Source: Aphis gossypii
Taxonomy: Eukaryota > Arthropoda > Insecta > Hemiptera > Aphididae
Assembly (NCBI RefSeq): GCF_020184175.1
Contig: NC_065531.1
Coordinates: forward strand, 19,923,213-19,987,212
Length of the DNA stretch: 64,000 nucleotides
Direction of reading: 5' to 3'
The notes below the pieces were generated by a model. The model saw only the letters and a list, made by a program, of their open reading frames with translations, was not told the DNA's origin and did not search any database. Within the stretch, counting starts at the first letter, position 1, and every line of letters starts with the position of its first letter. This document shows, in pieces, positions 41,037 to 56,072 of the stretch. Made by a program: the position numbers and the translations under genes.

Positions 41037-44000
41037 GAATCGGACTGGGAAAAACTATATACACCTGCAGTATTTTTGTATACGTGTGTATTCCTGAGTT
41101 CTTTTTTATTTTTGTTTTTTTAATTTTATTTAGTTTCGAAATCCGTACGTGTGGAACTGAAAACCTGTTTTGTTTTTCCCCGGTTGAAAAAAAAATGAAT
41201 TGTATTTCATATTAATTAAGTATGGATTATTGTCTGCGGAACCGACGACGTGAAATGGAAAATTTCGCCTGCACCGTTCAATTCCGGTTACAACTCATTG
41301 TGGTAGGATGTATGACGATCTACAGAATAATATAAGAAATATAAATAGATTTTAATTAGGTAGTAATTTTTGGAACGTTATAGTTCGATTCGTGCAAAGC
41401 AACTATAGATGTAGATGCCTACATCTGAATTTAAGATCAAAAACGGTGTTTTTTTTTAATCATCTCTAGTCTCTAAACTAGTTTAAAATAATGCATTTTA
41501 TGCTCAAATGTTGTTTATATTCCAATTTCGTTATATTCTTATGAATATATAATATATTACATATATAACTTAAAAAAAAAGACATTTTTCTTAAAACAGG
41601 ATGCATTTCATTAATATTTATACTTAATGTAGAAAACATTATTTATAGCAAGTTATCACTTCAAAATATTCTAAAACTTGTTAAAAATATCGTCAGAAGA
41701 ACAGTTATTTTATTAAATATCCTTTTATTAATGCATTATATTCTCATTAAATTATTCATCTTTAATACAATTAATATACTGTCTGTTATATACTCGTATT
41801 ATTATTACGTTTAATGTTATATTAATGCTTAACAAACTCTTATCATAATAAATATTCTATTTATTCAACTTTTGTTAAAATTTTAATGTCGATCCAAATT
41901 TTCAATGAATTATATTTTACTAATAATTAGGTAATAAATTAGTGATATATTGAATATAATTTAACTGTGTTTATACAGTATAGCTCCATTGTATGTATCT
42001 ATAATAATAACACAATTTTATTATTATTAAAGTGATATATATCAACAATTAATAATTTATGTAATTCCATTTCATGGATGTTTTAATTTAATTTAATATT
42101 ACATATATATTGTAAAATAATGTATTTTATATCGTAAATGTTTCTATTTTAATAAAATAATACGATTAGTATAATAATTATAATTATATTATACCAATAT
42201 AATTTTAATGAGTTAAAAATAATGTAATTTATACTAATATTTAGATCATATTATCATATAAGTAAAATGTGGTTCTTTTAAATGTAATTGTAAATGCTTA
42301 TTTGTTTGATAATTTGAAGTTATTACAAGATAACATTTTTAGATTCCAAGTATATTGATGAATGTAGGTATTGAATAACTAATAATATGCTGTTGATTTG
42401 ATTATTATTATTATTTTTTTTTTGGATCAGTAAAAATGCTTTAATTTAATTTTTTTTATTGAGAGTGATCCAATTTACTATCAGCAATTGAATTTAGTTT
42501 GTAAATTGGGAATCAAAAGTATTATCAGCTTGTATTATATATATTATTACAAATGTTTTTATTTATGGTTTAAAACGTTTCCATTTGTACTAAGAATATA
42601 TTTTTATTTCTAAAATTTTATTTCTTTTGTTAAACTGGAAGGATTTTAGCTATTTATAAACATAAATACATATAGTTTAATAATATAACCCAAACAGTTT
42701 AATCATCACATACAACTATACAAGTGACTATTATTGAATTTACTTCCTTATGTATGTATTATTATGATGGCACCACCTCAGTCACTAATCTATAAAAGTT
42801 AAGTTGACTTTATTGTAGTAATAGGTGTTGTAATAAGTAATTACAAATAAGCATATTTTTAATATAGGCCAATAAAGTATATATAAGTATGATACATTTT
42901 TTTTTAAATTTAATTTATGACCTATAAGTAATAGTATACTATTAATAACTCATGGTAAATATTAAAATTATTATTTTGAACCTAAAATAATATACTATTT
43001 TATATTTCAGGATTTAGGGGTGTGATATATTGATGTATTAATGTAATTATTTGTGTTTAGCGTGGTCATTGTATCCGTCCAATTTTTTTTTTTTTTTTTA
43101 TAGGAAATGCGCTGATCTATAATTTCCTGTTTAGAGAGTCATGTGTTCAAAGAAGATTGTTTTTTTTTGTTCGTTGTCGCTAGCAGCGGTACTCCACTAA
43201 AGACCAGGTGTCGGGTTCAATGATAAAACGAAACCATTACTCTGTTCTATATTTCATCTAAGCTCTCCGCCTTTATGTGTATTGAGGCAAAAAGCGTTGT
43301 TTGAGATTCTCCAGCTTACTCGTTCTATAATGAGAAAAATGTTCTCATTTTTTTTTTTAATATTTTCGATTATCTAAGTAATCATTTCATTCATAAATAT
43401 GTACATTTTTTTAGTAAAGAAAATGGCGAATAATTGCTTTGACCAAAGTTTAAGTTGTTTAATATTTTATGAAGTTAACTATAGTAAATTTGAATTTTAT
43501 TGCAACATTTGACCTTAAAAGTTTAAATTTTAAATATATCAACCAAATTTTTTGTGTTGGTATAAAATGTGAGCGTGTAAATTATATAACAGAACGTAAA
43601 TGTATAACGCAACGTGTACTAAAAAATTAACATTTTAAAATAGTTTATTATTGTATATTATAACATGTTATTATATTTATGATAGTCTTTTATATTATTA
43701 ATCATGTAGCTACTTCTTTTGTTTATTTAATTATTGGTAGTTACACATTTTTAATTCTAAGTTGTTTAATATTATACACATTTTACATTATGTTATATAA
43801 ATATAAACACTTAGGGTGTTTTTATTCTCAAGGTGATAGAAAATAGTTTCACTATTTTCCTTAAGTATACTTAAAAAATTTAAACTTGATACCTATTAAA
43901 AGTAAACTGAAAATTGATTTTAAGAACTTTTTTTCAAGGAAATGGAGTGCGAAGAACTTATATTCATATTTAGAGTAATTCTATTAACTCAAGGCGGCAT

Positions 44001-47000
44001 GCAGAAAGTAAGAACATTTATCATGTTCCGAGCTCAGTTTTGACTAGAATAATTTAACTAGATAGTTAATAATACGTCTTATATAGTATTCCTATTAAAT
44101 ATTAAGAACTTTTCGTCATGCTGTTATACACCACATATTGTACAATACCATAGTTTCGATTTTGAATATGTTTTGCTTTATTGTAATCCTTTTTAGGGAT
44201 GCACGTTTGAACGACATTATATAGGTAGCTTACTCAATTATGTTTTATGGTATTTATAACTTTTGAAAGATTTTCTACAGTATTAGATAAGTATTGAATA
44301 TTTTTAGTATCTATCTGCAATCTCAACTGATATAATTTTGATACGATCTGTGTAGATTGCTATAATATATGTATATATATCATCATATTTAGTTAAAATA
44401 TTACTAAATCAGATATTAATGTAACGAAGATATCACAATTTTCATAAAACGTGAACTACGAAGGATTATTATTTATTACTCTAACCCAAGATGACTAATA
44501 ATAATATTAATAACGATTGTATTGTTTATTTGATACAAACGAAGATTCTTTATTATATTATAATACTAGTAACACAAATATTATAATGGTATTATCGGAA
44601 CCACCCGTCGTTCAGTAAGTTATAGATATAATGATGTATTATATTATTATTATATAAACCTATCACGCATTTCCGTCGGATCTCTGTGACAATCGAAACA
44701 ATTGCCAGACGGTTTCGTTACGCTATATTCCGTCTTCCGTCACAATTATCACGATTCGAGTAAGTACGAGGGTACACATGCCACTTCTCCGCGTCCGACG
44801 ACTATTATTATTATTATGAGTATTGTTGTTGTCTTATGCACCAGCTAGGTAGTAAAAACATTGACAACGAGTATCTTAAACATCACCGTGTAAATAGATA
44901 GTTAAATAGAGTTATATTAGACATCGGATATATAACTTGTATAGTGTCACGTCTCGTTCTCATGAATTCCACGATGTGTAAATAATATTATACATTACAG
45001 TGAAGGGTCTGTACAAAAAAAAAAAAAAACTGCTGATAACATTGACAGGCACCTATAGGTATTAGGAACTGTATGTTGTAAATTCGATTGTTCTACTGCA
45101 CGTTTTTAATTCTGGAATTGCGTAAAGTAAAAAGCGTCGATGATTGTATATTTTAGAAATTTTATTTGGTATTTAGGTTACAAACTGTTTTGTTATATAT
45201 AATAACAAGTAAGCAAGTACCTATCTACTTATTCTAGTAATTCGTCATGATATTTGTGTGTACATGTTGAATATATTATATGTATTATAATTATCCAAAT
45301 AATAATTATAATAATAATTTGTATAACAAGTCATCTGATATTTTCATGTCGATGGCCTCAGGTGGATGCATTTTATTTGTACGCGTATCGTTATTCGATT
45401 GTTATTTTAATAATATTTTTTGAAAATATTGTGATTTGCTGTTATATTGGCTTAAACAACATGGAAATATCATGTTTTAACGTGAATTTTTATATAGATT
45501 TTAAATTATTCTTATTATTTTATATACCAAATTAAAATCGATAAAAAATCTATAAATGTTTTCGGTTCGATCTATTGAAAAAAGTTCTAAATCACCCATG
45601 ATTGATAATATGTATATACACACAGATTGATTGTTAAATAGGTAATTCAATCTGATAGAAATAAGTCATCTAGACAGTTATTTTATAGTTGTATTTCAAT
45701 TGTTGCGGTCAGTACTCTTTTTACATTTTAAACGGATGTATATTGTGTTGAATACAATAGTTTTTTTATTTCGTGTTTCATATAAATTTGATTCAACTGA
45801 TAAAAATACTAGAGATATACCTACAAATGATAAAAAATTATATTTTTCTGGTAAATGCGTATGTTTTTTTAATCTGAGGAACGTTTTTATGAATAAAAAA
45901 TTCCATTATACATTTAAAATTATATTACGTCATTATCACTAAGTTATTTTCTAAATATAAATAAGCTGGCATAATTTATGTGTACAACATAGTTGAATAC
46001 AGTATTATACATAAAAGTATATATTTTTCTTAAAAAAGTACTTAACAAAAAAATATAATATTTTTATTTTGTGAAATTTGCGATCACAAATAAGTATTTG
46101 TATAAGCGTGAAGCGTTGAATGTGCCTCTTGTCGTCTGTCAATGTGTGAAGGGCTCTTGTTCGGCTTTACAATTTTCCTCGCGTGTATAAGTACTCATGA
46201 AGTGTGCAAATATTATATCGGGTATAGCCTAAAATCGAAATGATTTACGGACACTATTGTTGGACAACATCAAAGCTTTTATTATAAATGCTCAACATTT
46301 TTGGCTATAATTGCTTGTTGAACATATTTTAACACTGATCAATTTTTACGTAAAATGGCACGCAATAAATAAAGAAATGTTGTAGAAGAATATTGCTTTT
46401 GTTTTATTTACTTTATATTATTTAACTTGCTCGGTGGCTAAGTTATTCAAAATATGAATGGCTATTATTATATTAATTGTAAGTTACATCTTGTGGAATT
46501 TGTGAGTTAAAAATAATATATTTATACTATAAGCAATAATGCTATTTATTTGTACACTAAAGTTCTGTGAAGAAATTACAAAATAACAGAGAAATTACAC
46601 AAATAAATTAGTACCTAAGATGTTTAATGTTTATTTTATAAAATTAATAAATAAAAATGTAATAAGTATTAATTATTTTCATAAAACAATCAATTGAGTA
46701 TTTGTATTTTTATGATGGTTTAATAGTAAAAATAGAAATTTATACTATATTATTTAATGAATATAAAATTACGAAAGTTCTTGTTAGTTTACAAATAAGT
46801 ATACAGAATAAAAATATTCCTTTGAATTATAAAAGTATGAAACTATAATTGTACATAAATCTTTAAAAGTAACGAGTCGTATAAATAATTTATAAACCAG
46901 CAAGTTAAACAGTATAATATTTGTTCACAATTATAATATTTTGTTACAAATACCTATTATGTTTACAAATTAATATGATACTAGAAATCATAATAAAATT

Positions 47001-48282
47001 AGGACGACCAAAGTATATTACTATATACTTCTACCCCTCTGTAAGTTAAGATTTTAAATTAAAATCTTCTACAATTAGATAATAAAATATGACATACATA
47101 AAAATTTAAGTAAATAATAATAATTATAAAGTATATTAGTCTATTAGCTTTGAATTTAAATTATTGAATGCATTAGCATATTAATAATATATTAATCAAT
47201 TATACAATATATAACTGTATAATGGTTTCATTTTGGCTACATTATAACTGGACGTTTTAATTAATAATATAAATTTCAAAATTACTATAGTTTGGTCTCT
47301 ATCTATCTATAAATATTAAAATAAATTATGTTCATTAAAAAATACTGACACCAGAAATAGGTATTTTATGTAAATAACATTTGAGATTGATAATAAATTG
47401 CGGTTATTAAGATTTTTATGGTTGGAATTTTAATTTTAAGATCTAAATCTTACTAGAATTGGTTGTATAATGTAATAAATGTGTTTTAACTTTTAAAAGT
47501 TCAATGTAAATATTATTCGATTGGGGGGATTAGTTGTGAATCTTATAACACAATTTTATGATTAACAACAATTTGAAGGGGACTGGAATCAATGATGTCC
47601 TCAATCTAATAAGCAGTAATTTTAAAACTAATTAACAATATGGTAATTTAAAATATTATCTAAAACAACCATTCATTTTGCTTATTCAAAACAATAGATT
47701 AGTGCTACGTGTATAGAATTTTTTAGATTTTAAACCGTAGAATAAAGGAGTACTAATTGGTGTTGTGAATTGTAACGTTTCTTTGCATTTTTTTGAGTTA
47801 TAGATTGATATTTAAACCCATATTGTGTTTGTATAAGATAAATTTAAAATTTTTTAGTTAGTTAAAAGAAATCACAGTAAACAAATGTTATGCACATAAA
47901 ATAAAAGCGCTAAATTTCTAATAACATTTTGTACATATTTTAGTTCTAAAAGAACGCTAAGTGTTGTCTACATCTTACAAGTATACAACTGTAAATTTGC
48001 GTTCAGCAGAACCAATTATGTATTTTCTGCTTTAATGTAAGAGTGAATCAACTAATCATACAAGTTTAAGGTAAGAACATAAGAACATTATCTCATATCT
48101 GTACTTAAACGTTGGACTTTGTAACTATTATTTAGCTTTAATGCATACTATAAAAATTAAATAACTAAAATGCAAGTTAATCGTGTATACAAGTTTGTTG
48201 AAATTATTTAATGAAGTATCCATACTTATTAATTAGTGCTATAAAATAAATTAGAATGTCATAATATTAAACAAGGTTAAGT
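41037..48282. other. AT-rich non-coding region
   Basis: No gene is recognised. A poly-T run of about 19 (43083-43101) precedes a GC-richer 230-bp patch (43100-43330). Two other GC-richer patches (44640-44840, with a donor-like CGA|GTAAGTACG on the plus strand, and 46080-46220) have no coding content. The remainder is A/T-rich. Confidence 0.5.
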
Positions 48283-48291
48283 TATATATAT

Positions 48292-48853
48292 ATATATATT
48301 ATATATATTTAATAAAATAAAATTATACATCACACATTTTAGGTTTTAAAATATAACATATATTTAATGGATATTCACAATTTCGAGATACAGCCAATGA
48401 CTTAATACACTTACAATTTCTTATTCTAATGTGAAAAGTTCAATTATTTTGTATTCTTATGCTTAAAAACCAAATAAATTATATATTATATATATTTAAT
48501 AAAATAAAATTATACATCACACATTTTAGGTTTTAAAATATAACATATATTTAATGGATATTCACAATTTCGAGATACAGCCAATGACTTAATACACTTA
48601 CAATTTCTTATTCTAATGTGAAAAGTTCAATTATTTTGTATTCTTATGCTTAAAAACCAAATATAATTATATATTATATATATTTAATAAAATAAAATTA
48701 TACATCACACATTTTAGGTTTTAAAATATAACATATATTTAATGGATATTCACAATTTCGAGATACAGCCAATGACTTAATACACTTACAATTTCTTATT
48801 CTAATGTGAAAAGTTCAATTATTTTGTATTCTTATGCTTAAAAACCAAATATA
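48292..48853. repeat. Three-copy tandem repeat, 187-188-bp unit
   Basis: The block from AATAAAATAAAATTATACAT to CTTAAAAACCAAATA starts at 48311, 48498 and 48686. The cores read as identical. The only length difference is one extra T at the copy 2/3 junction, and the unit is preceded by a TA-rich linker. Identity among copies implies recent duplication, or possible assembly uncertainty in copy number. No coding frame spans the unit. Confidence 0.95.
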
Positions 48854-51800
48854 ATTTACCATAAAGTTAAAGGTTGAAAAGTATCTATCTATCGTACAAA
48901 ATTGAATTTTCTTTCAAATATATCTACATATAATAAAAGGGTATATTCATATCTGTGCATATTTATTTAAATATTATAAATTTATTTATTAATGTTTGAA
49001 TTTATACTGCTATTAAGGAAAAAAAATATAAAATGCCCATTAAGAAAATGTGGTCTCTTTATGTCGAGCATTTTATAGATGTCTATAGGTCCAAAATTAA
49101 AAAAAAATATATATATATATATATTATAAGACGATTGCAATGAAACTAATAAGTTCAATTTTGAGAAAAGATCATTAATTGAATTTCAAATATTCTGTAA
49201 TATGGAATAATTTGTTTTTATTTTTATATTTTCTACACAATTAGTTTTAGGCAGTTAAAATGGTATTATCTTAAACTTCATTTTAATTGTTAACAATGCC
49301 ACCACAAAAAAAATCTGAACAATTTGTTGTAGGTACTTAACTTAAGTGTTTCATTATTTTGACTAAAAAAAATCTATTACCTAATTGTTTGTGTAATAAT
49401 AATTATATAATAGCCTTATATTTATTGAGTACTTTACGATACACTTGAAAAGTTCAGTAGGTTTGTTGAGTGTTATGTATTATTTACACAAACATCATAA
49501 ATTATGTCTAATGACACGTTTTAGTTTACATGGACATACATTGTTACAAACTTTTGTCCAAATAAAAATATTGTTATTTTTTTTGATTCCTTCAATAATC
49601 TTTTTTTTTAAATTTCACGCAGAAATTAATTATGGAATAAACTGTCGAAAATAAGTATCAAATATGTATTAAGTATCTCAATACCTTAAAATATATACCT
49701 ATAAAAAGTTATTGCTCTTAAAATTAATTATTTTACTGGATATTTATTTGAATTATGATAAATAACAAAAGCTAACCATATATTATACGAACTATAGATT
49801 TTACTTTTCAGATAACAATGGGATATTCCGGACTCCGATGATTTAAGTTGAATCTCTCATGTGGAACAGTAAAGTTATACTATTTACTAAATTTCATTAA
49901 AACTTATTGATTTTACATGCGATATAGAATAGATATGGTTCATACGTCATTTGATTCTAACTTATATTTCATCTATTTATTTTCAACAGTTATTAGTTAA
50001 TAATAATTTGTTGTTATATTTTGGCAGATGTAATCTATTCTAACGTTTCGAGTTGAACTATAAAACTATATTTATACTAAACTAAATGAAAACGTTTGCT
50101 TAAAGATTAAAGTGTAAGTATTTATTACTTATAATCCCCACAGTGATAACATCGATAACTGTGAATGTTATAAATTATAATATGATTTGAAATAGCAATT
50201 ATCTGTTGACTTTCTTCTAAATATTATCAAATTTAACAGTAAAGGAAAGTAAAGAAAACATGTCGTGATACTTTTATCTATTATATCGAACGCTCTGCCT
50301 ATCTAACTACTATCTTTTATAATATATTATTATGTTTATTATTATTTGTACCAATATCGTTAATATACGTTTCGGTATAATATTATCATGATTGTATTTG
50401 TACGTAAGCTGCAGCTTTCGGTAACGCCTACGGTATAAATGAACAAAATTAAAAGCGTATATTAGATCAGTTGGTAATTAATTATATTTTTTTGACACAT
50501 TATACCCTGTATATTATATATATGTACTATGTATACAAAATGCATATACATAAACATATAATACATTAATACACATTACATAAACGACCGAACGTAAACG
50601 TGACAAATCTTCAGTCGTAGAATCGTCGAATCGCAAGCGGCGATCGTTCGTTTTTAATCAATTAAATAAACTTCGCGTTGCAGCGTGTATATTGTTTTGC
50701 CGGTACTTAGCGGTATTAAGCCGCCGCCGACGTCAACAGATTCCATTTCGACGGTTATCCGTGCCCATAAGTCATAGTCTACACTCGTATAGCATATATA
50801 AAACACAATACCAAAGTGTCAAAACGTTGTCGTCGGACCGTAATAATAAGCGCGTGTCGCAGCGAGTGCAACGCCACTGTAACCTATACTGTCATACAGA
50901 TCGATACCTGTCCGTACACTATTCCATCATCACCGTGGTCCGTGTTAGCGATTTACTCGTTATAATATTCGACAGATAAAATAATAATATTTTCTTGGCA
51001 AAACCGTTTCACTCTTGTCTCGTTATTAATCACTTGCACCTGTCCGCGAAGTACTCGAACGTTTTAAACCATATTATATTTTGGTATACTATATACGTCA
51101 TGGTAATATATATGATACGCCTTAACTAAACGGCGACAGTATTATAATATAGAACCTTTTCCGTAAATCATGACGCACGTGTACGTGTGCAATGTGCACA
51201 CACTATAGGTAGAGATACTTGGTAGTATTGTACAATAATTTATTTCACGAAATTCGAATTATTTATTATTGTTATTATATAATAGTAGGTACGTATACTA
51301 TAACGTGTAATATTAATAATTTAATCTTCTCGAGTAGTGTTCTAATAACATTTGTGTGTGTGTGTGGTTAAAATGTAATTGTTCTCATTGTGTAGGTACA
51401 CGGACGTGTTGACATTAATTTGTATCATCTATGTATACATTATTATTACGATTGCATCTTTCGAGTAAACAACATAATGCAAATATGACATTATTATTAC
51501 CAATAATGCAAGACATGCAGCAGTACAATATTACCACTAGTGGTGTGCAACAAATTCGATCATATTATATTATTATTACTAACTCAATTATACTCACATT
51601 ACAAAAAAAAAACTCGATATTTTATATTTGTATTCAATGGACGTCTATATTTTGAACGAAATTCAAAAGTGCGCATAATAATGTACGAAACATTAACGAT
51701 AATACGACCTCGTTTTATTCTCTAATATTAACTTGCACTCGATTCGCGTAATCGATACATTATAAACGTATATGAATATTTTGACCGTATAACAGTCTAA

Positions 51801-54800
51801 TAAGTATATTATACGAAACCGTGATCGTGGACTATTACTGTAGTTGTATATTTGAACAAACTTCAAAAATATTACGAATTTACATTTACATTTATTTTAA
51901 TGTAAATAAATACCGTATATAAATTCTATAAAAGGTCTTTTTTATGAATATTAAAATTCATTAAAGAACAATTAAAACACATTTGGATTCAATGTTTTTT
52001 TCTTATACATTATTCATATTCATCTATGGATTAATGTTTTTTTTTGTGTGCTATCAAGGGAATTTGCATACGAAGTAATCCATATTTTCACGCAAGTGAA
52101 TTAGACATTTTTATTGGTAAAATTTGAAAAACGGTTCTATAGTGACTATAAGGAAAAAAATAGAATATTATGCAAAGGTATTTTATTAAAAATATTTTTT
52201 TATGGATGCTTGTCAGCCATGATTATAATATTATACGAAAACAAAACCAATTTTTAAAATATAAAAACTCTAAAATGTTTGCCCTATAGAATATTAGATT
52301 AACGTTATAGATACCTTATAGTTTTTTTTTCCATTAGGTACTCAATTAATCAGTCAGAGTTATTTTATTTAAAGAAATTAATCAATTTTGATAATTATTT
52401 CAATAAAAATATACCTATTTGAATTACATTATGACATAAGACCTTAGTTTCGCCTATGATGATAAAGATATTGCATTATTGATATCGTTTTCGTCACAGC
52501 AGGTATTGTGATTATCCGATTGTTATTAGTTTTTCTTTGTAACATAATGTTGTATTCGTAACAAAAATTATATAAGCAAATCAATTTATAGGTTTTTCTT
52601 AATGTAATATATATTTTGTGTTTATGTTCTTGAATAAAACTCATTTTGCTGATACAAATTTGTATTATAGTCTGTATAGATTAAAAAATATTAAATTAGA
52701 TTATCGTTTGGCTCTTAAATAATACATAAATATCACGGGTTGGTATTATTTATAAATGTTTTAATTTCATGAAATGATTTTATATATTATATTTCATAGG
52801 TAAATTTTAAAATTTATTTAGATACTAACATAATATCGTTAAATAACAATAATTAAAAGTGATTGCATAGGTCTTTAGTAAATATAATCTTACTACAAAT
52901 TATAGTAAACGGTGATTTTTTAAATATTACATGGGTAGTTATACTAAATTTTTGAAACCTGTATACAATTTATCGTTCACATTGAATTCTATAATCTATT
53001 AAATAATTATACTAACGCTATAGTTGTTTGGTTTAAATTTTAAATCAAATATTGGTCGATGAAAATTTATTTAATTTATATTTAAAAATAAAAAAATGTC
53101 TTGAGTTTACTTTGGTTTTATTAAATTTTTATTATTTTCTCAAAAATTACATTTTAATTAAATGTAAAATGATATTTACAATACTTACTAAATTCTGATA
53201 ATTTATTGATTATCATTATAAAAATTAAAAAGTAGGAAGATTAATAGCATGTACTTATTGTAGACACTACAGAAAACTTTATATTTGTTGTATGTTATAA
53301 CGTTCGAATGCGATCAGTTTGTAAAAGGGGAAAAAAGCGATCAAATTAGAAACGAGATTGGATTTTAGAAAACGTGCCAATAACTTTTCATAGGACAATT
53401 CAAAAGTCGTTTTAATTTTAAAAAATCTTTAAACATGAAAATGTAACTAAATTTTTTTAATTTAACATAGTTAATCAATTAAGTATGGTTTTATTTAAAC
53501 TTAATTAAATAAATTGTATTATAACAACTAAACAGTGTGAATGATAATCATAGTTGTTAAAAATAACTTGCCATGACCGTAATACTAATGAGAATTATAA
53601 TGAAATTATGGCATTATAGTAATTGTAATATCTCACTGATTTATTTAAACAAATAAAAAGGTATTTTTCACAAGTTTTTTTTTTTAGCGTGTGTGTACGT
53701 TTAACATACAGAGATGAATTTATTGCATTCTACAAAGTTTTTAAAGATTAAAGCGTTATAGTTGACTTAACATAAGTTACATCGTATGTTTTTGAATTTT
53801 TTAAATGTTGATTTAATTTTTTAATGTTTATTTTTAAATTAGTTGAATTTATAAAACTCTTTATTATAGTAAATTTATTAATTTGGTTACAATATATTAG
53901 TATGTTAATAGCTTTACTTTTTTATTTTAGTTAACTTATTTTTATTAATTTGACATCTACATATTTTTTTTTTGAACTAAAAACCAAAAAATAACTTTAA
54001 AAAATACTTTACGATAGAAGACAATCATAAACGGTGTATAGTCGATTCCAAGTAGTTTAACAACAGTGTACTGATGTTTTTACAACTAAGACGTTTTCTT
54101 AAAATTTTAAACATAATTTACCGTTAAATAATATTATGTATTTGTTTTCAAATTAAATTGTATGTTTTGGTAGTGCTAAATATGAACATGAAAGAATTTT
54201 GTTAAAAAATTGAGATTTTATGTTAGGTATTATTCCAATGTCTAATAACTAATAAGTATTTTACACTACATACTAAATTATTCTATACAAATTATACGTC
54301 TTGTTAAATAGGTATCCTATTAATTGAAAGCGTAGAGTTAGAAATTTTAATTATAGGGGTGAGCAGAGGTTGAAAATGTATATACATAATTAGGTGAAAC
54401 ATAATATATTATTCTACCCCACTGTCAATAAGTGTCCAGGTTTTTTAAATTTAAAATAAGGAATAAGTATTAAAAATTAAAACCAAATTAATATCACGAT
54501 TTTGTCTTTTTTTTATTTTTATTATAGTATTAAACAAATTACCACTGAATATATATTCATATTAAATATAAAATATCAAATTGTTTAACTATAATAATAT
54601 TAATAACACAATTATTATCATTATCATAATATTGTTTTTGTCTACTTATATTGCCTATATCTAATTTTTATTTTTTATTTTTATCAAAACAATTAGTTTT
54701 TTAGAATAAATATTGTATATATTTGTTCTATAATGTATATATGGAGATAATCCTAGTACTTCACACGAGTTTATCTCAGTGAGACTCAGCAATTTCATAG

Positions 54801-56060
54801 AAGATTTAAATAATTAAATAATGTAAACGATTTAAAATGATCAGGTTTTACTACGTATTTTGTCCAAATAAATATGTTTATTGCAATATATTTGTTGTAT
54901 TTAATTTATTTAATTTGCTTATTTATTCGTTAAGTAGTATTTGAAAAATTATTTTAAGCCCTGCAGGTATTATACTAAATTACTAACATAATGATTTTTT
55001 TTTTTAATTTTGGGATTTGGTAAATTACAATTATTACGATGAAATTATTTTTCTGCTTGATTGTACTATAATGTTTAACTGCTGCAGTATAACGAGACTA
55101 CAATTGTTGTTTCAGAATCGTCGTGATTAAAATTATTATGGAAAGTCATTGGAGAAGAACAAATCTGGAAAACTTTGAAACTAGTCGCGGTGAAAGGGTG
55201 CGTGTTGACGCGTTCTGGATTCGTGCCATTACACACAAACGCCTCGGCCTTAATGGCGTTTTAACGAATTAACACGAATCATTTAAAAGACGGTCTTTCG
55301 ATATATGATTTTTATCCTATTGAACTAATCTGTAGAACTTTTGTGTGTGTATTCGTTTACGAGAAAATAATAGTATATATTATGTTTATAATATTATATT
55401 GTCGATTTAGAAGTACGCACTAACCTATCTTTACGTTTCGCATTGATATATGCGATGAGACTTTTGAGATATAATAATACGACATATTATACGGATAAAA
55501 TATCAGCTATACGTAGGGGAAAACCCGCTCAGAAATGTTAACATTTGATATTACTGCCGAGTCGATTTTATTCATAAAAAAGGGATTTTGGCTGTATGTT
55601 TGAAAATAAGAGAAAGTTTATCTTTTTAATAACAATTTAAATTTAAATAATATAATAATGGTACTCGAATTACCTGATTTATGAGAAGTGAACATTACAT
55701 TTTTCATGTTAGTTGAAATTACATTATATCTTACCTGCAAACAGAAAAAAATACAGACAATTATAACATTAGTAAATCTATGGGTCACTAAAATGCATAT
55801 AGTAATGAATATTATTTTTTAATTTTAATTCCAGTTTAACGTATTTTATTTGATCGAGATATTAATATTTTTGTAAAACATCTTTAGAATATAAACCATT
55901 GAAAACAATTCCTAAAGAAAAGTAATTATCAGCGTGCAATTTTTTTTACGATTATACAAATACTTATTACAATAGTCCAGAAAAATAGAGGCCACGCACA
56001 TTTTTTTATTTGACTGCCCTTAACGCCGTTTAAGAAAGTCTGTTTCTCCTTCTCTTGCAG
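48854..56060. other. AT-rich region upstream of the Tweedle gene
   Basis: Mostly A/T-rich and without a recognised gene. Two GC-richer islands stand out. One at 50570-51060 contains TATATAAAA at 50792-50800 on the plus strand. The other, at 55115-55270, contains a 44-codon plus-strand frame (55138-55272). Both are described as findings. A (TA)n run occurs near 49108-49125. Confidence 0.5.
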
Positions 56061-56072
56061 TCCTTTTCCGCA

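Noticed and set aside
41370..41400. tRNA B-box-like GTTCGATTC
   Set aside because: No A box, acceptor stem or cloverleaf around it.
44740..44775. Donor-like CGA|GTAAGTACG on the plus strand
   Set aside because: Good 5' splice-site match, but no exon, promoter or acceptor could be connected to it.
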